Source: Streptomyces sp. NBC_00237 (GTDB lineage Bacteria > Actinomycetota > Actinomycetes > Streptomycetales > Streptomycetaceae). Taken from it: a stretch of DNA of 64,000 nt. A model generated the notes under the pieces. That model saw only the letters and a program-made list of their open reading frames with translations, ran no database searches and was not told the origin of the DNA. This document shows, piece after piece, positions 1-8,485 of this stretch. Location: NCBI RefSeq assembly GCF_026342435.1, contig NZ_JAPEMT010000002.1, positions 2,418,001-2,482,000 on the forward strand, given 5' to 3'. Every line of letters begins with the position of its first letter. The stretch's first letter is position 1. The position numbers and the translations under genes were made by a program.

Positions 1-1043
1 GACGGGCGCGCCGTGGAAGTTGCCGTTCGACTCCACGCGCCCGTCCGGGAGGACGACCGGGTTGTCCACGGACGCCGCCAGCTCCCGCTCGGCCACGGTC
101 TGCGCGTACGCGATCGTGTCGCGCCCCGCACCCGCCACCTGCGGCGCACACCGCACCGAGTACGCGTCCTGCACGCGCGGCGCGTCGTCCTGGTGGTGGC
201 CCGTGAGCCCCGAACCCTCCAGCACGCGCAGCATGTTGTCGGCGGACGCACCCTGGCCCGGGTGCGGACGGATGACGTGCAGCTCGGGCGCGAGCACCTT
301 CTCCGTGCCGAGCAGCGCCTCCAGGCTCAGCGCCGCCGTGATGTCGGCGGACGTGTACAGCCGCTTCAGGTCGGCGATGGCCATGATCAGCATGCCGAGC
401 ATGCCGTCGGTGCCGTTGAGGAGGGCCAGGCCCTCCTTCTCCTTCAGCTCCACGGGTACGATCCCGGCCTCGGCCAGCAGTTCACCGGCAGGCCGCACGA
501 CCCCGTCCGGGCCCTCCGCTTCCCCCTCGCCCATCAGCGTCAGCGCGCAGTGGGAGAGCGGGGCCAGGTCGCCGGAGCAGCCCAGCGAGCCGTACTCGTG
601 GACGACGGGCGTGATCCCGGCGTTCAGTACGTCGGCCATGGTCTGCGCGACCGAGGGGCGCACGCCCGTGTGCCCCGACGCGACCGTCTTCAGCCGCAGG
701 AACATCAGCGCGCGGACGACCTCCCGCTCGACCCTCGGACCCATCCCGGCCGCGTGCGAGCGCACGATGTTGCGCTGGAGCTGCGCACGCAGCTCGTGGC
801 TGATGTGCCGGGAAGCGAGCGCGCCGAACCCGGTCGACACCCCGTACACCGGCTCCGGCTTGGCGGCCAGCGCGTCCACGATCTCGCGCGAGGCGGCGAG
901 CGCGGTCACGGCCTCGGCGGTCAGCTCGATGCGGGCGTTGCCACGGGCGACGGCGATGACGTCGTCGACGGTGGTGCCGGAGGTGCTCAGGAGGACGGTG
1001 GCGGCAGCCGGAGCGGCAGGGGCGACGGTGTGCATATCCATAT
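1..1043 (-). CDS. hutH: Histidine ammonia-lyase, 5' part (C-terminus outside window)
   Basis: The enzyme deaminates L-histidine to trans-urocanate, the first step of histidine degradation in the cytoplasm. About 347 N-terminal residues are visible; the gene runs off the left edge, where the reading frame is still open. The start chosen is the ATG giving MDMHTV; a second in-frame ATG lies two codons downstream. The N-terminus contains YGVSTGFG, and near residue 155 the sequence GCSGDLAPL holds the tripeptide that cyclises into the MIO cofactor. It reads Cys-Ser-Gly here instead of the usual Ala-Ser-Gly; I recall other Streptomyces HutH proteins having the same. The last visible residues (VESNGNFHGAPV) are also typical. 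No other hut gene is visible in the window. Identification is secure. Confidence 0.95.
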
Positions 1044-1288
1044 TCAGGAGCCTACGTTTTGAATGCCCGCGTGTCACTAGTCCTGAGCGGGTTGACCCCT
1101 TACCGGCCGCCGCCGGTACGGCGGTCGGCGAGGCCGTCGACGTCGCACCCCTTTGCGCCGCCTGCATGGGGCACACACCGTCACGTCGGTCGAACGGTGC
1201 AGGCACCGAGCCTCGGACGGGTCCAGACCTGCCGGAACGGTCCGGCCGACCGAGGGCACCGCTGCCTGGGGACCCTTACCCTGGAGAA

Positions 1289-1510
1289 ATGAGCACCTTG
1301 CGGGAAGAACTGCACGAACTCATCGACCGACTGCCCGAAGCCCAAGTGGCACCGATACTCGCCATCGTGCGGGAGAGCACCGCCGCCGAGGATGGCGGAG
1401 ACGAGTGGCCCCTCCCCGACTTCGTGGGCGCGCTGTCCAGCGGCAAGGGGGACCTGGCCGCCCGGTCCGGCGAAATCCTCCGCGCCGAGATGGGACGTCG
1501 GCCCGAGTGA
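1289..1510 (+). CDS. Small antitoxin of a VapBC-type pair
   Basis: This 73-residue acidic protein (starts MSTLREELHELIDRLPEAQ) has a predicted helical N-terminus and a C-terminal tail rich in charged residues. It matches the size and position of antitoxins that partner PIN-domain toxins: such a protein binds and neutralises the toxin and usually represses its own promoter. Its stop overlaps the GTG start of the toxin by 4 bases (GTGA), so translation is probably coupled. No clear DNA-binding fold (ribbon-helix-helix or AbrB) is obvious by eye, so the antitoxin class is left open. The role is inferred mainly from the neighbour. Confidence 0.75.
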   Translation: MSTLREELHELIDRLPEAQVAPILAIVRESTAAEDGGDEWPLPDFVGALSSGKGDLAARSGEILRAEMGRRPE

Positions 1511-1911
1511 TCATCTGGGACACCGGCCCGCTCGTCGCCGCCGCTGACGCCGACGACAAGGACCACGCGCGCTGCGTCGACCTCATGCGCCGCACTCCGC
1601 GCCCGCTCCTCGTGCCGTACCCCGTACTCACCGAGGTTTGCTACCTGTTGGAACGTGAGAAGGGGACACGCGCAGAAGCTGCTCTCCTGCGCTCGATCAG
1701 CCTGGGCCAGCTCAGTTTGGTCCCACTGGCCAGGGAAGACGTTGAGCGTATGGCCGAACTGGTCGACACCTACGCCGACTTCCCGCTCGGCGCGGTTGAT
1801 GCTTCGGTCTTCGCCGTCGCAGAACGGCTCGGAGCTGACGCCATCGCCACGTTGGATCGCCGCCACTTCACCGTCGTGCGAGCCAAGCGGCCATTCGCGC
1901 TGCTGCCCTAG
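1507..1911 (+). CDS. PIN-domain toxin (VapC-type ribonuclease)
   Basis: This 134-residue PIN-domain protein is the probable toxin of the pair. The acidic metal-binding set of PIN nucleases is visible: Asp5 in IIWDTGPL, Glu43 in LTEVCYLLE, Asp98 in GAVDASVFAVAERLG and Asp117 in IATLDRRHF. PIN toxins use Mg2+ or Mn2+ to cut RNA when not bound by antitoxin. The GTG start overlaps the antitoxin stop. The pair sits alone between hutH and unrelated genes with no mobile-element remnants visible. Family and likely activity are well supported; the RNA target cannot be read from the sequence. Confidence 0.88.
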   Translation: MIIWDTGPLVAAADADDKDHARCVDLMRRTPRPLLVPYPVLTEVCYLLEREKGTRAEAALLRSISLGQLSLVPLAREDVERMAELVDTYADFPLGAVDASVFAVAERLGADAIATLDRRHFTVVRAKRPFALLP

Positions 1912-1942
1912 GCCGTTGCTCCCTGGGGCGTCGAGTCGGACT

Positions 1943-2365
1943 TCAGACCCGGCGAAGGCCCAGTTTCCGCAGCACGGGGCGGACCAGGACCGGGTGGAGG
2001 GCGAGGTCGAAGTCGCCTTCGGGGGTGGTGAGTTCGAGGACGCGGAAGAGCCGCCAGGTGCGGAGGTCCCGGCGGCGGGAGAGGTTGTGCACGCCGGAGA
2101 GGGTGTTCTCGCCCCACCGGAAGACGTGCCGCTCGCCGCGCACGCGCCGGGGTTCCCAGACGATCTCGCCACGGGCGAGGACGAGCGCGCCGGGCGCGAG
2201 CCTCGCGGGCACTTCCGTACGCCCCCGGAACCCGGCCGGGATCCGCACGGGCTTGCCGACGGCCATGCGGTCCATGCGTATCTGGGCGTTCTTCTTCTCG
2301 AAGAAGCTCGCGAAGGAGTGGACTTCTTCGGCGGCGTCCAGCAGGCCGGACGGGTCGGGGATCAT
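1943..2365 (-). CDS. Conserved hypothetical protein, 140 aa
   Basis: I do not recognise this protein. It is a soluble, strongly basic 140-residue sequence starting MIPDPSGLLDAAEEVHSF, with no signal peptide or membrane segment. The C-terminal half (EVPARLAPGALVLARGEIVW, then WRLFRVLELTTPEG) looks like a series of beta strands, compatible with a small beta-barrel or PH-like fold, but this is only an impression. It converges on the toxin gene (stops 32 bases apart) and lies about 160 bases downstream of the methyltransferase gene on the same strand. High GC3 along the frame supports it as a real gene. Confidence 0.7.
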   Translation of the reverse strand: MIPDPSGLLDAAEEVHSFASFFEKKNAQIRMDRMAVGKPVRIPAGFRGRTEVPARLAPGALVLARGEIVWEPRRVRGERHVFRWGENTLSGVHNLSRRRDLRTWRLFRVLELTTPEGDFDLALHPVLVRPVLRKLGLRRV

Positions 2366-2522
2366 GCGGCGAATCTAGCCCGCCGCACGGCTGGAGGTGG
2401 GGCATCACCGAGCCCCACCCTTCTTGCGTACGCGCACAAGCGCCGCACCGGACGCGGAGGACGGCCGGGGCCCCGCCCTCGTACGCAGCTGCTCGGACGC
2501 CTGGGGCTGGCACCCGTTCCTC

Positions 2523-3284
2523 TCAGCAGTGGTGCCGACGGAACAGTCCCGCCCAGAGGAACGGCTCCCCGAACCGGTCGGACGCGGCCGACTCGTCGCG
2601 CATGCGCCGGAGTTCGACCTCGTCGAGGGAGGAGAAGATCCGGCGCAGGGACTCCGAGGTGTACGCGAGCCCCCCGTGCAGCTGCGGGGCCGCAGCCCCG
2701 TACAGCTCCCCGTCCGGGATCTCGCACCCCATCCCGTCCTCCCCCGCCGCGAAACAGGCGAGCGAGAAGTGCCCGCCGGGCGCGAGGAGCCGCCCGATCA
2801 GGGCGAGGTAGCCGATGCGGCGGTGCGGCGGGAGGTGGTGGAAGCAGCCGGAGTCGTGGATGAGGTCGTACGGTCCCGGCAACGCGTCCGCAGCGAGCGC
2901 GAAGACGTCACCCTGCCGGAACCGGAGACGGCCCCGGACCTCGGGGGCGGCCTCGGCGGCCCGTTCCCCGGCCCAGGCGACAGCCGTCGGGGAGAGGTCG
3001 ACGGCGTCCACCTCGTAACCGGCGGCGGCGAGATGGAGGGCGTTGCGTCCGGGCCCGCACCCGAGGTCGAGGGCGCGGCCATCGGGTCGCAGCATTCCGC
3101 GTTCCAGGTAGGAGACGAGGTTCTCGTCGGGCTTGGAGACGAAGAAGGGAACGGGCCTGTCACGGTCCGCGTAGAAGCCGTCCCACCAGTCGGACGCGGT
3201 GTCGGTCCAGCGGTCGGCCTCCGGCGCGAAGAGGCCGTCGAGGAGGTGCATGACGTCGTCGACGGTACGGATGGAACGGTCCAA
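2523..3284 (-). CDS. Class I SAM-dependent methyltransferase
   Basis: This 253-residue protein has the Rossmann-type methyltransferase core. Motif I, ALDLGCGPGRNALHLA, lies near residues 92-107 and binds S-adenosylmethionine; an acidic residue at the end of strand 2 (YEVDAVDLSP) would bind the ribose. Motif IV (YDLIHDSGCFHHLPPH) and the post-motif (LLAPGGHF) follow. The His-rich segment and overall layout resemble small-molecule methyltransferases of the thiopurine/tellurite-resistance type, but the substrate cannot be assigned. The N-terminus (MDRSIRTVDDVMHLLDGLF) carries no targeting signal. It is a single gene with about 320 bases of non-coding DNA upstream. Confidence 0.85.
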   Translation of the reverse strand: MDRSIRTVDDVMHLLDGLFAPEADRWTDTASDWWDGFYADRDRPVPFFVSKPDENLVSYLERGMLRPDGRALDLGCGPGRNALHLAAAGYEVDAVDLSPTAVAWAGERAAEAAPEVRGRLRFRQGDVFALAADALPGPYDLIHDSGCFHHLPPHRRIGYLALIGRLLAPGGHFSLACFAAGEDGMGCEIPDGELYGAAAPQLHGGLAYTSESLRRIFSSLDEVELRRMRDESAASDRFGEPFLWAGLFRRHHC

Positions 3285-3608
3285 CTCGGGCCCCCAGGTG
3301 CGGTGTTCGGTGGGGACAATTTTACGAGTGAGGGCCGGGAAAGCCCAGGTCGGAGGCGCCTGGGGGGAGGGTGGAGGAAGCCGGGGGTGAGCCCTTGGCG
3401 GCTCCGCGCGCGGCAGAGGTGACCGGGCCCCCGCCCGAGGTCCCGTACGGCTTCCCCGCCACGAAGGACGGCCGGGAAGGGGGCTCCCGCGAGGCCGCCG
3501 GAGGAAGTTTCCGGAGCGCGTTCGGTGCGATCACCGGGGGTGTGCCGGGTGAGCCTTGCGCGGCGGCTTCGAGGCACCAGGACGCGGCGGCACCGGGGCA
3601 CCGAGGTC
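3285..3608. other. Intergenic region without a recognised gene
   Basis: This roughly 320-base stretch separates the methyltransferase start from the end of the polysaccharide deacetylase gene. The open frames crossing it lack a ribosome-binding site and continue as shadows of the flanking genes. It should contain the methyltransferase promoter, but I see no confident -35/-10 pair and no strong terminator hairpin. Confidence 0.4.
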
Positions 3609-4430
3609 TCACCCTTTGGGGAAGCTGAAGGCGTACCCCTGCTCCTCGAACCAGGGCAGCAGCCGTTCCAGGGCGTCCATCGTCTGGGACCGGTTGCCGC
3701 CGCCGTCGTGCAGGAGGACCGTCGGGCCCGAGGAGAGCTGGGCCTTGACCGCCGACACGATGGCCTCCGTGCCGGGGCGCGCGAAGTCGTTGGGGTCGAC
3801 GTTCCAGCCGAGGCTGCGCATGCCGTGGGCCGCCGCTATCTGCCGGCTCTGGGGGGTGAAGGCACCGCCCGGCGCACGGTAGAACCAGATCTTCTCCCCG
3901 CCCGAAGCTTCGTCGATCATGCGTTTGGCGTCGAGTATCTCCTTCTCCTGGTACGCGACGGGCTTCTTGTCCATCGCGGTGTCGTGGTGCACGGAGTGGT
4001 CGCAGAGGCGGTGTCCTGCGGCGACGACCTGCTTGACCAGGTCGGGGTGGGCGGCGGCGTTGGGCCCTGTCATGCAGAACACGGCCTTGGCTCCGTACCG
4101 CTTCAGGAGTTCCAGTGCCTTCGGGGTCCAGCGGGGGTCCGGGCCGTCGTCCAGGGTGAGGTTCACGGTCCGCCCGGGGTCTTCGGACTCCCGGACCATG
4201 GCCATGTCCACCGTGGGGGCGGGCAGGGCCGGATCGGCCGTGGTGCTCGCTCCCGCGCTCTTGCCCTGTGTTGGGGGCCCGTGGTGCGTGACGGTGTCCA
4301 CCGCGCAGGCGGCGAGCCCGGCCAGGGCGAGACCGGCCACCGCGTAGGTGGCGAGGTACGTGATCCCGCCGCTGGTGCGGGTGCCTGCGCGGCCGGTCGT
4401 GTGGTGCGTGTTCTCGTCCATGACCACCAC
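3609..4430 (-). CDS. Polysaccharide deacetylase (NodB homology domain), membrane-anchored or lipoprotein
   Basis: This 273-residue extracytoplasmic enzyme probably removes N- or O-acetyl groups from a cell-wall glycan. Residues about 23-43 form a hydrophobic export segment ending in LAGLAACAVD, which resembles a lipobox with Cys near residue 42. The NodB domain follows: the first metal motif reads TLDDGPDPRWTP, the His-x3-His motif reads HSVHHDT, then FYRAPGG and GWNVDPNDF, and late VLLHDGGG with the catalytic His. All metal and base residues expected for family 4 carbohydrate esterases appear present. An alternative start lies three codons downstream (MDENTHH). The substrate is not predictable. 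Confidence 0.88.
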   Translation of the reverse strand: MVVMDENTHHTTGRAGTRTSGGITYLATYAVAGLALAGLAACAVDTVTHHGPPTQGKSAGASTTADPALPAPTVDMAMVRESEDPGRTVNLTLDDGPDPRWTPKALELLKRYGAKAVFCMTGPNAAAHPDLVKQVVAAGHRLCDHSVHHDTAMDKKPVAYQEKEILDAKRMIDEASGGEKIWFYRAPGGAFTPQSRQIAAAHGMRSLGWNVDPNDFARPGTEAIVSAVKAQLSSGPTVLLHDGGGNRSQTMDALERLLPWFEEQGYAFSFPKG

Positions 4431-4610
4431 GGAACCGGGCCGGTCCCGGGAGCGGGACCGCCGTCACGGGTTCGTCATGGCACGCGGAAAGGTCCGTCAT
4501 ACGGCCGTCGAGGGGCGCGGATTCCGCACCGCTTCGGGACCGGCCTGCCCACCGGCCACGGCCTGCCCACCGGGCCACGGCCGGACCGGCCGGACCGGCC
4601 GGAGAACGGG

Positions 4611-5786
4611 CTACTCCCCGGGCCGGGGCCGCTCCGCCCTCGCTCCCCGGAATCGTCTCCGCTCCCCCCGCCCCTCCCGCTCCCCGCGTTCCGACTCCGC
4701 GAGCGCGACCACCTCTCCGTCCCGCCCCGCCACCACCGGCTTCAGCGAGCGGGCCGCCTTCGCGCGGTACTGGGCCGCGTCGGCCAGCCGGAAGAGGCGG
4801 CGGGCGGAGGTGACGGGCCCGATCGGATCACCGGTCGAGGCGACCCCGCAGGCCACGCCGTCCCCGTGCTCCAACTCCGCTGCCCGTACGCACAGTTCCT
4901 CCGCCACGCGCACCACCTCGTCGGCCGTCGGCCCCACCGACAACAGACAGAACTCGTCCCCGCCCAGCCGCGCGGCGAGCGCCCCCGGCAGCATCGCTCC
5001 GCACCGCGACAGCACGCACCCGAAACGTTCCAGCAGCCGGTCGCCGACCTCGTGCCCGTGCGTGTCATTGACCTGCTTGAGCCCGTTCAGGTCGCAGACG
5101 ACCAGACTCACCACGGCCTGCGCCCCGGACGCCCGGTGCTCCTCCAGCGCCTCGTCCAGCCGTATGTCGACGGCCCGCCGATTCGCCAGCCCCGTCAGCG
5201 GATCGGTGAAGGCGAGCGTCCGCACCTCCTCCAGCCGCTCCGTCTGGACGATCCCGGCGGCGATGACGGAGGCGAGGACGGTGGCGAAATCGGCGTCCGC
5301 CCGGTCGAAGACGGGGGTTCCGCGCGGCCGGGCCACGTACAGCTCGCCCCATGCCCGCCCGTGCAGCACGATCGGGGCGACGACGCAGCAGCCGCGCCCT
5401 CTGCGACGGAGGGCCGCCACTCGCTGGTGGCAGTAGCCGGGACGGGGCGTCGCCGGACCGCCGTCGTCCGCCGTCTCGACCCAGGCGTCGGGCTCCCCGC
5501 CCCCCGCCCACCGCTCGTGCAGGAATTCCGTGATCTCCGGGAACTGATGCACCGGATACGTCTCGTCCGCCGGGAACTCGTCCTCCCCCTCGGCCCGGTC
5601 CCCCTCGTTGACGAGGACCCGGAGCCGCCCCGCCTCCCGCTCCCACACCGACAGCGCGGCGAAGCTGCCGCCGAGCGCGTCGCGCGCGCCCAGGGCCGCC
5701 GCCCGCCACGTCTCGCGCGGGGTGTGTGCCGCCGCCATCGCCTGCGCCAGCGCGACCACGGCCCGCACTCGAACGTCCTCACCCAT
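4611..5786 (-). CDS. GAF-GGDEF protein (probable diguanylate cyclase)
   Basis: This cytoplasmic protein of 391 residues has an N-terminal GAF-type sensor domain (about 10-185) and a C-terminal GGDEF domain (about 195-350) that would make cyclic di-GMP from two GTP. The signature is intact (ARLGGDEFCLL), preceded by FTDPLTGLANRRAVD and DLNGLKQVNDTHGHEVGD. No RxxD inhibitory site is found five residues before GGDEF, so product inhibition at the classical I-site is not expected. The last 40 residues are Arg/Glu-rich and disordered. In Streptomyces c-di-GMP controls development through BldD. I recall a GGDEF gene next to hutH in S. coelicolor; here four to five other genes separate them. Confidence 0.88.
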   Translation of the reverse strand: MGEDVRVRAVVALAQAMAAAHTPRETWRAAALGARDALGGSFAALSVWEREAGRLRVLVNEGDRAEGEDEFPADETYPVHQFPEITEFLHERWAGGGEPDAWVETADDGGPATPRPGYCHQRVAALRRRGRGCCVVAPIVLHGRAWGELYVARPRGTPVFDRADADFATVLASVIAAGIVQTERLEEVRTLAFTDPLTGLANRRAVDIRLDEALEEHRASGAQAVVSLVVCDLNGLKQVNDTHGHEVGDRLLERFGCVLSRCGAMLPGALAARLGGDEFCLLSVGPTADEVVRVAEELCVRAAELEHGDGVACGVASTGDPIGPVTSARRLFRLADAAQYRAKAARSLKPVVAGRDGEVVALAESERGEREGRGERRRFRGARAERPRPGE

Positions 5787-5839
5787 TCATACAGATTAGG
5801 CCCGTTTCGTACGTTCCCTCTCCCGGGGAGGCCCGCGGG

Positions 5840-6643
5840 CTACTCCCCCGGCCACTCCGGCTTGCGCTTCTCGTTGAACGCGGCGACGCCCTCCGCCCGG
5901 TCCCCGGAGAAGGCCACCGACCGCCAGGCGGCGTCCTCGACCTCCAGCCCGGCCCGCAGGTCGAGCCCCTGCCCGAGCCGCATCGCCCGCTTGGCGGCCC
6001 GCAGCCCGACGGGCGAGTTCGCGGCGATACGAGCCGCCAGCGCGAGGGCCTCGCCCCTCGCATCTCCTTCTCCCGCCAGTACGTCGACGAGGCCCAGCTC
6101 CTTCGCCTCATCGGCCTCCACCCGGCGCGCCGTGAACACCAGCTCCGCCGCGCGTGCGGCCCCGACACGGCGCGGCAGCAGCTGCGTACCGCCGCCGCCC
6201 GGAATGACGCCGACGGAGACCTCCGGCAGGCCGACGACGGCGGTCCCGTCGGCGACGATCAGGTCACAGGCGAGGGCCAGCTCGTACCCACCGCCCAGCG
6301 CGTAGCCGTGAACGGCCGCGACCGTCGGCATGGGCAGTTCCAGCACCCCGGTGTACGCGGCACGAGCGGTGGGCCGCTGCCGGACGAGCTCCGCGTCACT
6401 GAACGAATTGCGCTCTTTGAGGTCCGCGCCGACGCAGAAGGCGCGGTCGTTCGAGGAGGTGACCACGGTCGTACGGACGCCGGGGTCGGCGGCGAGGGCG
6501 GCGCACGCCTCGCCGATGGACGCGGCCATCGCGCTGGACACGGCGTTCATGGCCTTGGGCCGGTCGAGGACGAGCTCGGCGACGTACCCGCCGTCGCCGT
6601 GTCGCCGGACCACGACGAACTCCCCGTATCGCTGCTCGTCCAT
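5840..6643 (-). CDS. Enoyl-CoA hydratase/isomerase family protein
   Basis: This 267-residue crotonase-fold enzyme probably hydrates a trans-2-enoyl-CoA in fatty-acid or amino-acid degradation. The oxyanion-hole segments are visible (RAFCVGADLKE near residue 70 and HGYALGGGYELALACD near 115-130), and both catalytic glutamates of the hydratase subgroup appear present: Glu in GGYELA and Glu in GLPEVSVGVIPGGGGTQ. The C-terminus ends FNEKRKPEWPGE, common in Streptomyces hydratases. It is alone on its strand; a palindromic GAACGTTC lies about 20 bases upstream of the start. The acyl chain specificity cannot be read. Confidence 0.9.
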   Translation of the reverse strand: MDEQRYGEFVVVRRHGDGGYVAELVLDRPKAMNAVSSAMAASIGEACAALAADPGVRTTVVTSSNDRAFCVGADLKERNSFSDAELVRQRPTARAAYTGVLELPMPTVAAVHGYALGGGYELALACDLIVADGTAVVGLPEVSVGVIPGGGGTQLLPRRVGAARAAELVFTARRVEADEAKELGLVDVLAGEGDARGEALALAARIAANSPVGLRAAKRAMRLGQGLDLRAGLEVEDAAWRSVAFSGDRAEGVAAFNEKRKPEWPGE

Positions 6644-6711
6644 GCTGGCCGCCCTCCCGATGTGAACGTTCGTTTACGGGAGGGATCTTAGGGGGGCGAG
6701 ACGCGAGGGAG

Positions 6712-6866
6712 GAAGGGGTGCCCCGCCCGGCTCGCAGGGGCTGCGGAGCATGCCCTCAGGGGCGCGGGGAACTGCGCGCCCAGCCCCCACGCACCCGCAC
6801 GTACCCGAGACAGCCGCGCGGCGAGCGCTTGAGGTGAAGGGGCGGGGAGGGGCGGGGCCCCTCCCG
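6712..6866. repeat. Mosaic GC-rich intergenic repeat, copy 1
   Basis: This is the first of seven related intergenic elements in the window. It contains the core GGGGCGCGGGGAACTGCGCG, followed by the 'cagcc...cacccgcacg' segment and the 'gccgcgcggcgagcgcttgaggtgaagggg' type segment shared with the other copies. It ends at the stop of the adenylate cyclase gene and may serve as its terminator. Confidence 0.7.
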
Positions 6867-8057
6867 TCAGTCCGAAGCCGGCTTCGCCCGCCGCGCAAGC
6901 ATCCACGGCTCCACTATCCCGAGCCCCCGCACCGGCCTCTGCCACATCGGCTGAAGCCCGAACCGGTACGTCGGCGACTCCGTCCCCTCCTTGGCCGCCT
7001 TCTCCGCCTCCGCCGCAGCCTCCGCCTCGGAAACCGGAGCGTCCCCCGTCCGCGACAGCTCCTCCGCGAGTGCCCCGTCGACCAGGACCGTGTCCTTCGG
7101 CGCTATCGACGTCAGCCGACTCGCCAGATTCACCGTCGTACCGAAGACATCGCCCATCCGCGTCGTGACCGTGCCGAAGGCGATCCCGACCCGCAGGGCA
7201 GGCATCGTCTGGTCGTGCGAGAGCGTCTCGATCAGGCGCAGCGCGATCTCCGCCGCCGTACCCGCGTCGTCGGCGCAGTACAGAACCTCGTCGCCCAGCG
7301 TCTTGATGAGCCGCCCCCCGTGCGCCGCGACCAGATCCGCACACGTCGTCTCGAATGCCTCGACCAGCTCGCCGAGCTCCTCCTCCTCCAGCCGCCGCGT
7401 GAGCCGGGTGAAGCCGACCAGGTCCGCGAAGCCGACGGCCAGCCGCCGGTCGACCATCTCGTCGTCGTCCGCCGCCTGCACGACCCGCCCGGTGGCCGCG
7501 GCGAGCTGCCGCCGCCAGACGTACACCAGGAACTCCTCCAGCTCCGGGAGCAACAGCTCCACCAGCGGATACGTCACCTCGGTACGCGTCATCCCCGGCT
7601 CGGGCGGCTCGGTCAGCCCCTCCAGGAAACTGTCGATCTGCCATTCGGCCAGCCGGGCGGTGGTCTGCCCGGTGGACCGCGCCACCTGCACCGCCATGGG
7701 CTCGCTGAGCAGTCCCGCCTCGACGAGACCGGCGAGCCGCCGCAGGGCGAGGACGTCGGCCTCGGTGAGGGCCTTGGCCTGCCCGATGTCGGGGAAGCCC
7801 ATGGCCCGCCAGAAGCGGGAGGCGAGGTCCATGGAGACGCCTGCCGTACGGGCCGCCTGGAAGGCGGTGTAGCGGCGCTCGGCCCCCAGGATCAGCTGTT
7901 CCAGCCGGATGGCGAGGGGGTCGTCGGAGGGTTCGGCCGTGTGGTCGACCTCGTGGAAGACCGGTGAGGCGGGGGGAGGCTTGGGGGGCTCCGGAGTCGC
8001 CGGAGTAGAGGGGTGGGGGTCCGTGTCCCCGTCGGACGTGGTGTCGTCGACGGTCAC
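6867..8057 (-). CDS. cya: Class III adenylate cyclase
   Basis: This 396-residue protein converts ATP to cAMP, which with Crp promotes germination and early development in Streptomyces. The start chosen is a GTG preceded by AGGAGGCGGCAG, a strong ribosome-binding site; longer frames only extend into the intergenic repeat. The N-terminal half (an acidic, Pro-rich leader, then ERRYTAFQAARTAGVS) has no membrane segment. The C-terminal cyclase domain shows the first metal Asp (VGFADLVGFTRL), the Lys and second Asp (RLIKTLGDEVLY) and the transition-state Asn/Arg (TTVNLASRL), so it should be active. Position between birA and the enoyl-CoA hydratase agrees with the S. coelicolor cya locus as I remember it. 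Confidence 0.9.
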   Translation of the reverse strand: MTVDDTTSDGDTDPHPSTPATPEPPKPPPASPVFHEVDHTAEPSDDPLAIRLEQLILGAERRYTAFQAARTAGVSMDLASRFWRAMGFPDIGQAKALTEADVLALRRLAGLVEAGLLSEPMAVQVARSTGQTTARLAEWQIDSFLEGLTEPPEPGMTRTEVTYPLVELLLPELEEFLVYVWRRQLAAATGRVVQAADDDEMVDRRLAVGFADLVGFTRLTRRLEEEELGELVEAFETTCADLVAAHGGRLIKTLGDEVLYCADDAGTAAEIALRLIETLSHDQTMPALRVGIAFGTVTTRMGDVFGTTVNLASRLTSIAPKDTVLVDGALAEELSRTGDAPVSEAEAAAEAEKAAKEGTESPTYRFGLQPMWQRPVRGLGIVEPWMLARRAKPASD

Positions 8058-8195
8058 CTGCCGCCTCCTGCCCGTTCCCTGCGCACTGCTCTGCTGCCGC
8101 CTCGTCGATCTTGCGCGCGACTTTGTGGCTGTCGCGGGTCGAGTCAACGATACGGCAGATGTGCGCTGGCTCACTCCCTGTCCCTGGCGGAACAG

Positions 8196-8470
8196 TGGAC
8201 TCGTTCTTTTTGGGGGCTGTGCGGGCCGGGGGTGGCTGGTGTCGCTGCCGGGGGCTCCGCCCCGGGCCCCCGGCCCGCCTTCGGCGGGTTGAGTCCCCTG
8301 TCCCGCCCCTTCACCCAAAGCGCTCGCCGCGCGGCTTGGGGTTCATACGTGCGGGTGCGTCGTGGCTGGTCGCGCCCGCGCGGCGGAGCCGCAAACAGAC
8401 ACAGCCCCGCGCCCCTGATGGGGCGCGTCCACGCGGCGGAGCCGCAAAGAGACACAGCCCCCGCCCCCCC
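8196..8470. repeat. Mosaic GC-rich intergenic repeat, copy 2
   Basis: It shares the 'cttcacccaaagcgctcgcc' and 'gtgcgggtgcgtcgtggctgg' type segments with the other copies, plus two copies of a 'gcggcggagccgcaaa.agacacagcccc' module separated by about 55 bases. It also carries GC hairpins such as GGGGGCTCCGCCCC. It lies between the end of birA and the promoter of cya. Confidence 0.7.
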
Positions 8471-8485
8471 CAAAAAAGGGCGCTC

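Noticed and set aside
20..1510. Long plus-strand frames through hutH
   Set aside because: They are antisense shadows of the GC-rich hutH gene; only the last 73 codons (1289-1510) are a real gene.
4547..4605. Short CCGGACCGG repeats upstream of the deacetylase gene
   Set aside because: Only two to three short imperfect copies; not distinguishable from general GC-rich bias.
3525..6305. A 926-codon plus-strand open frame
   Set aside because: It crosses three clear minus-strand genes (deacetylase, GGDEF protein, hydratase) and has no recognisable domain; typical of high-GC antisense frames.
8058..8318. N-terminal extension of adenylate cyclase
   Set aside because: The extra 87 codons lie in the intergenic repeat element; the GTG at 8057 has a strong ribosome-binding site.
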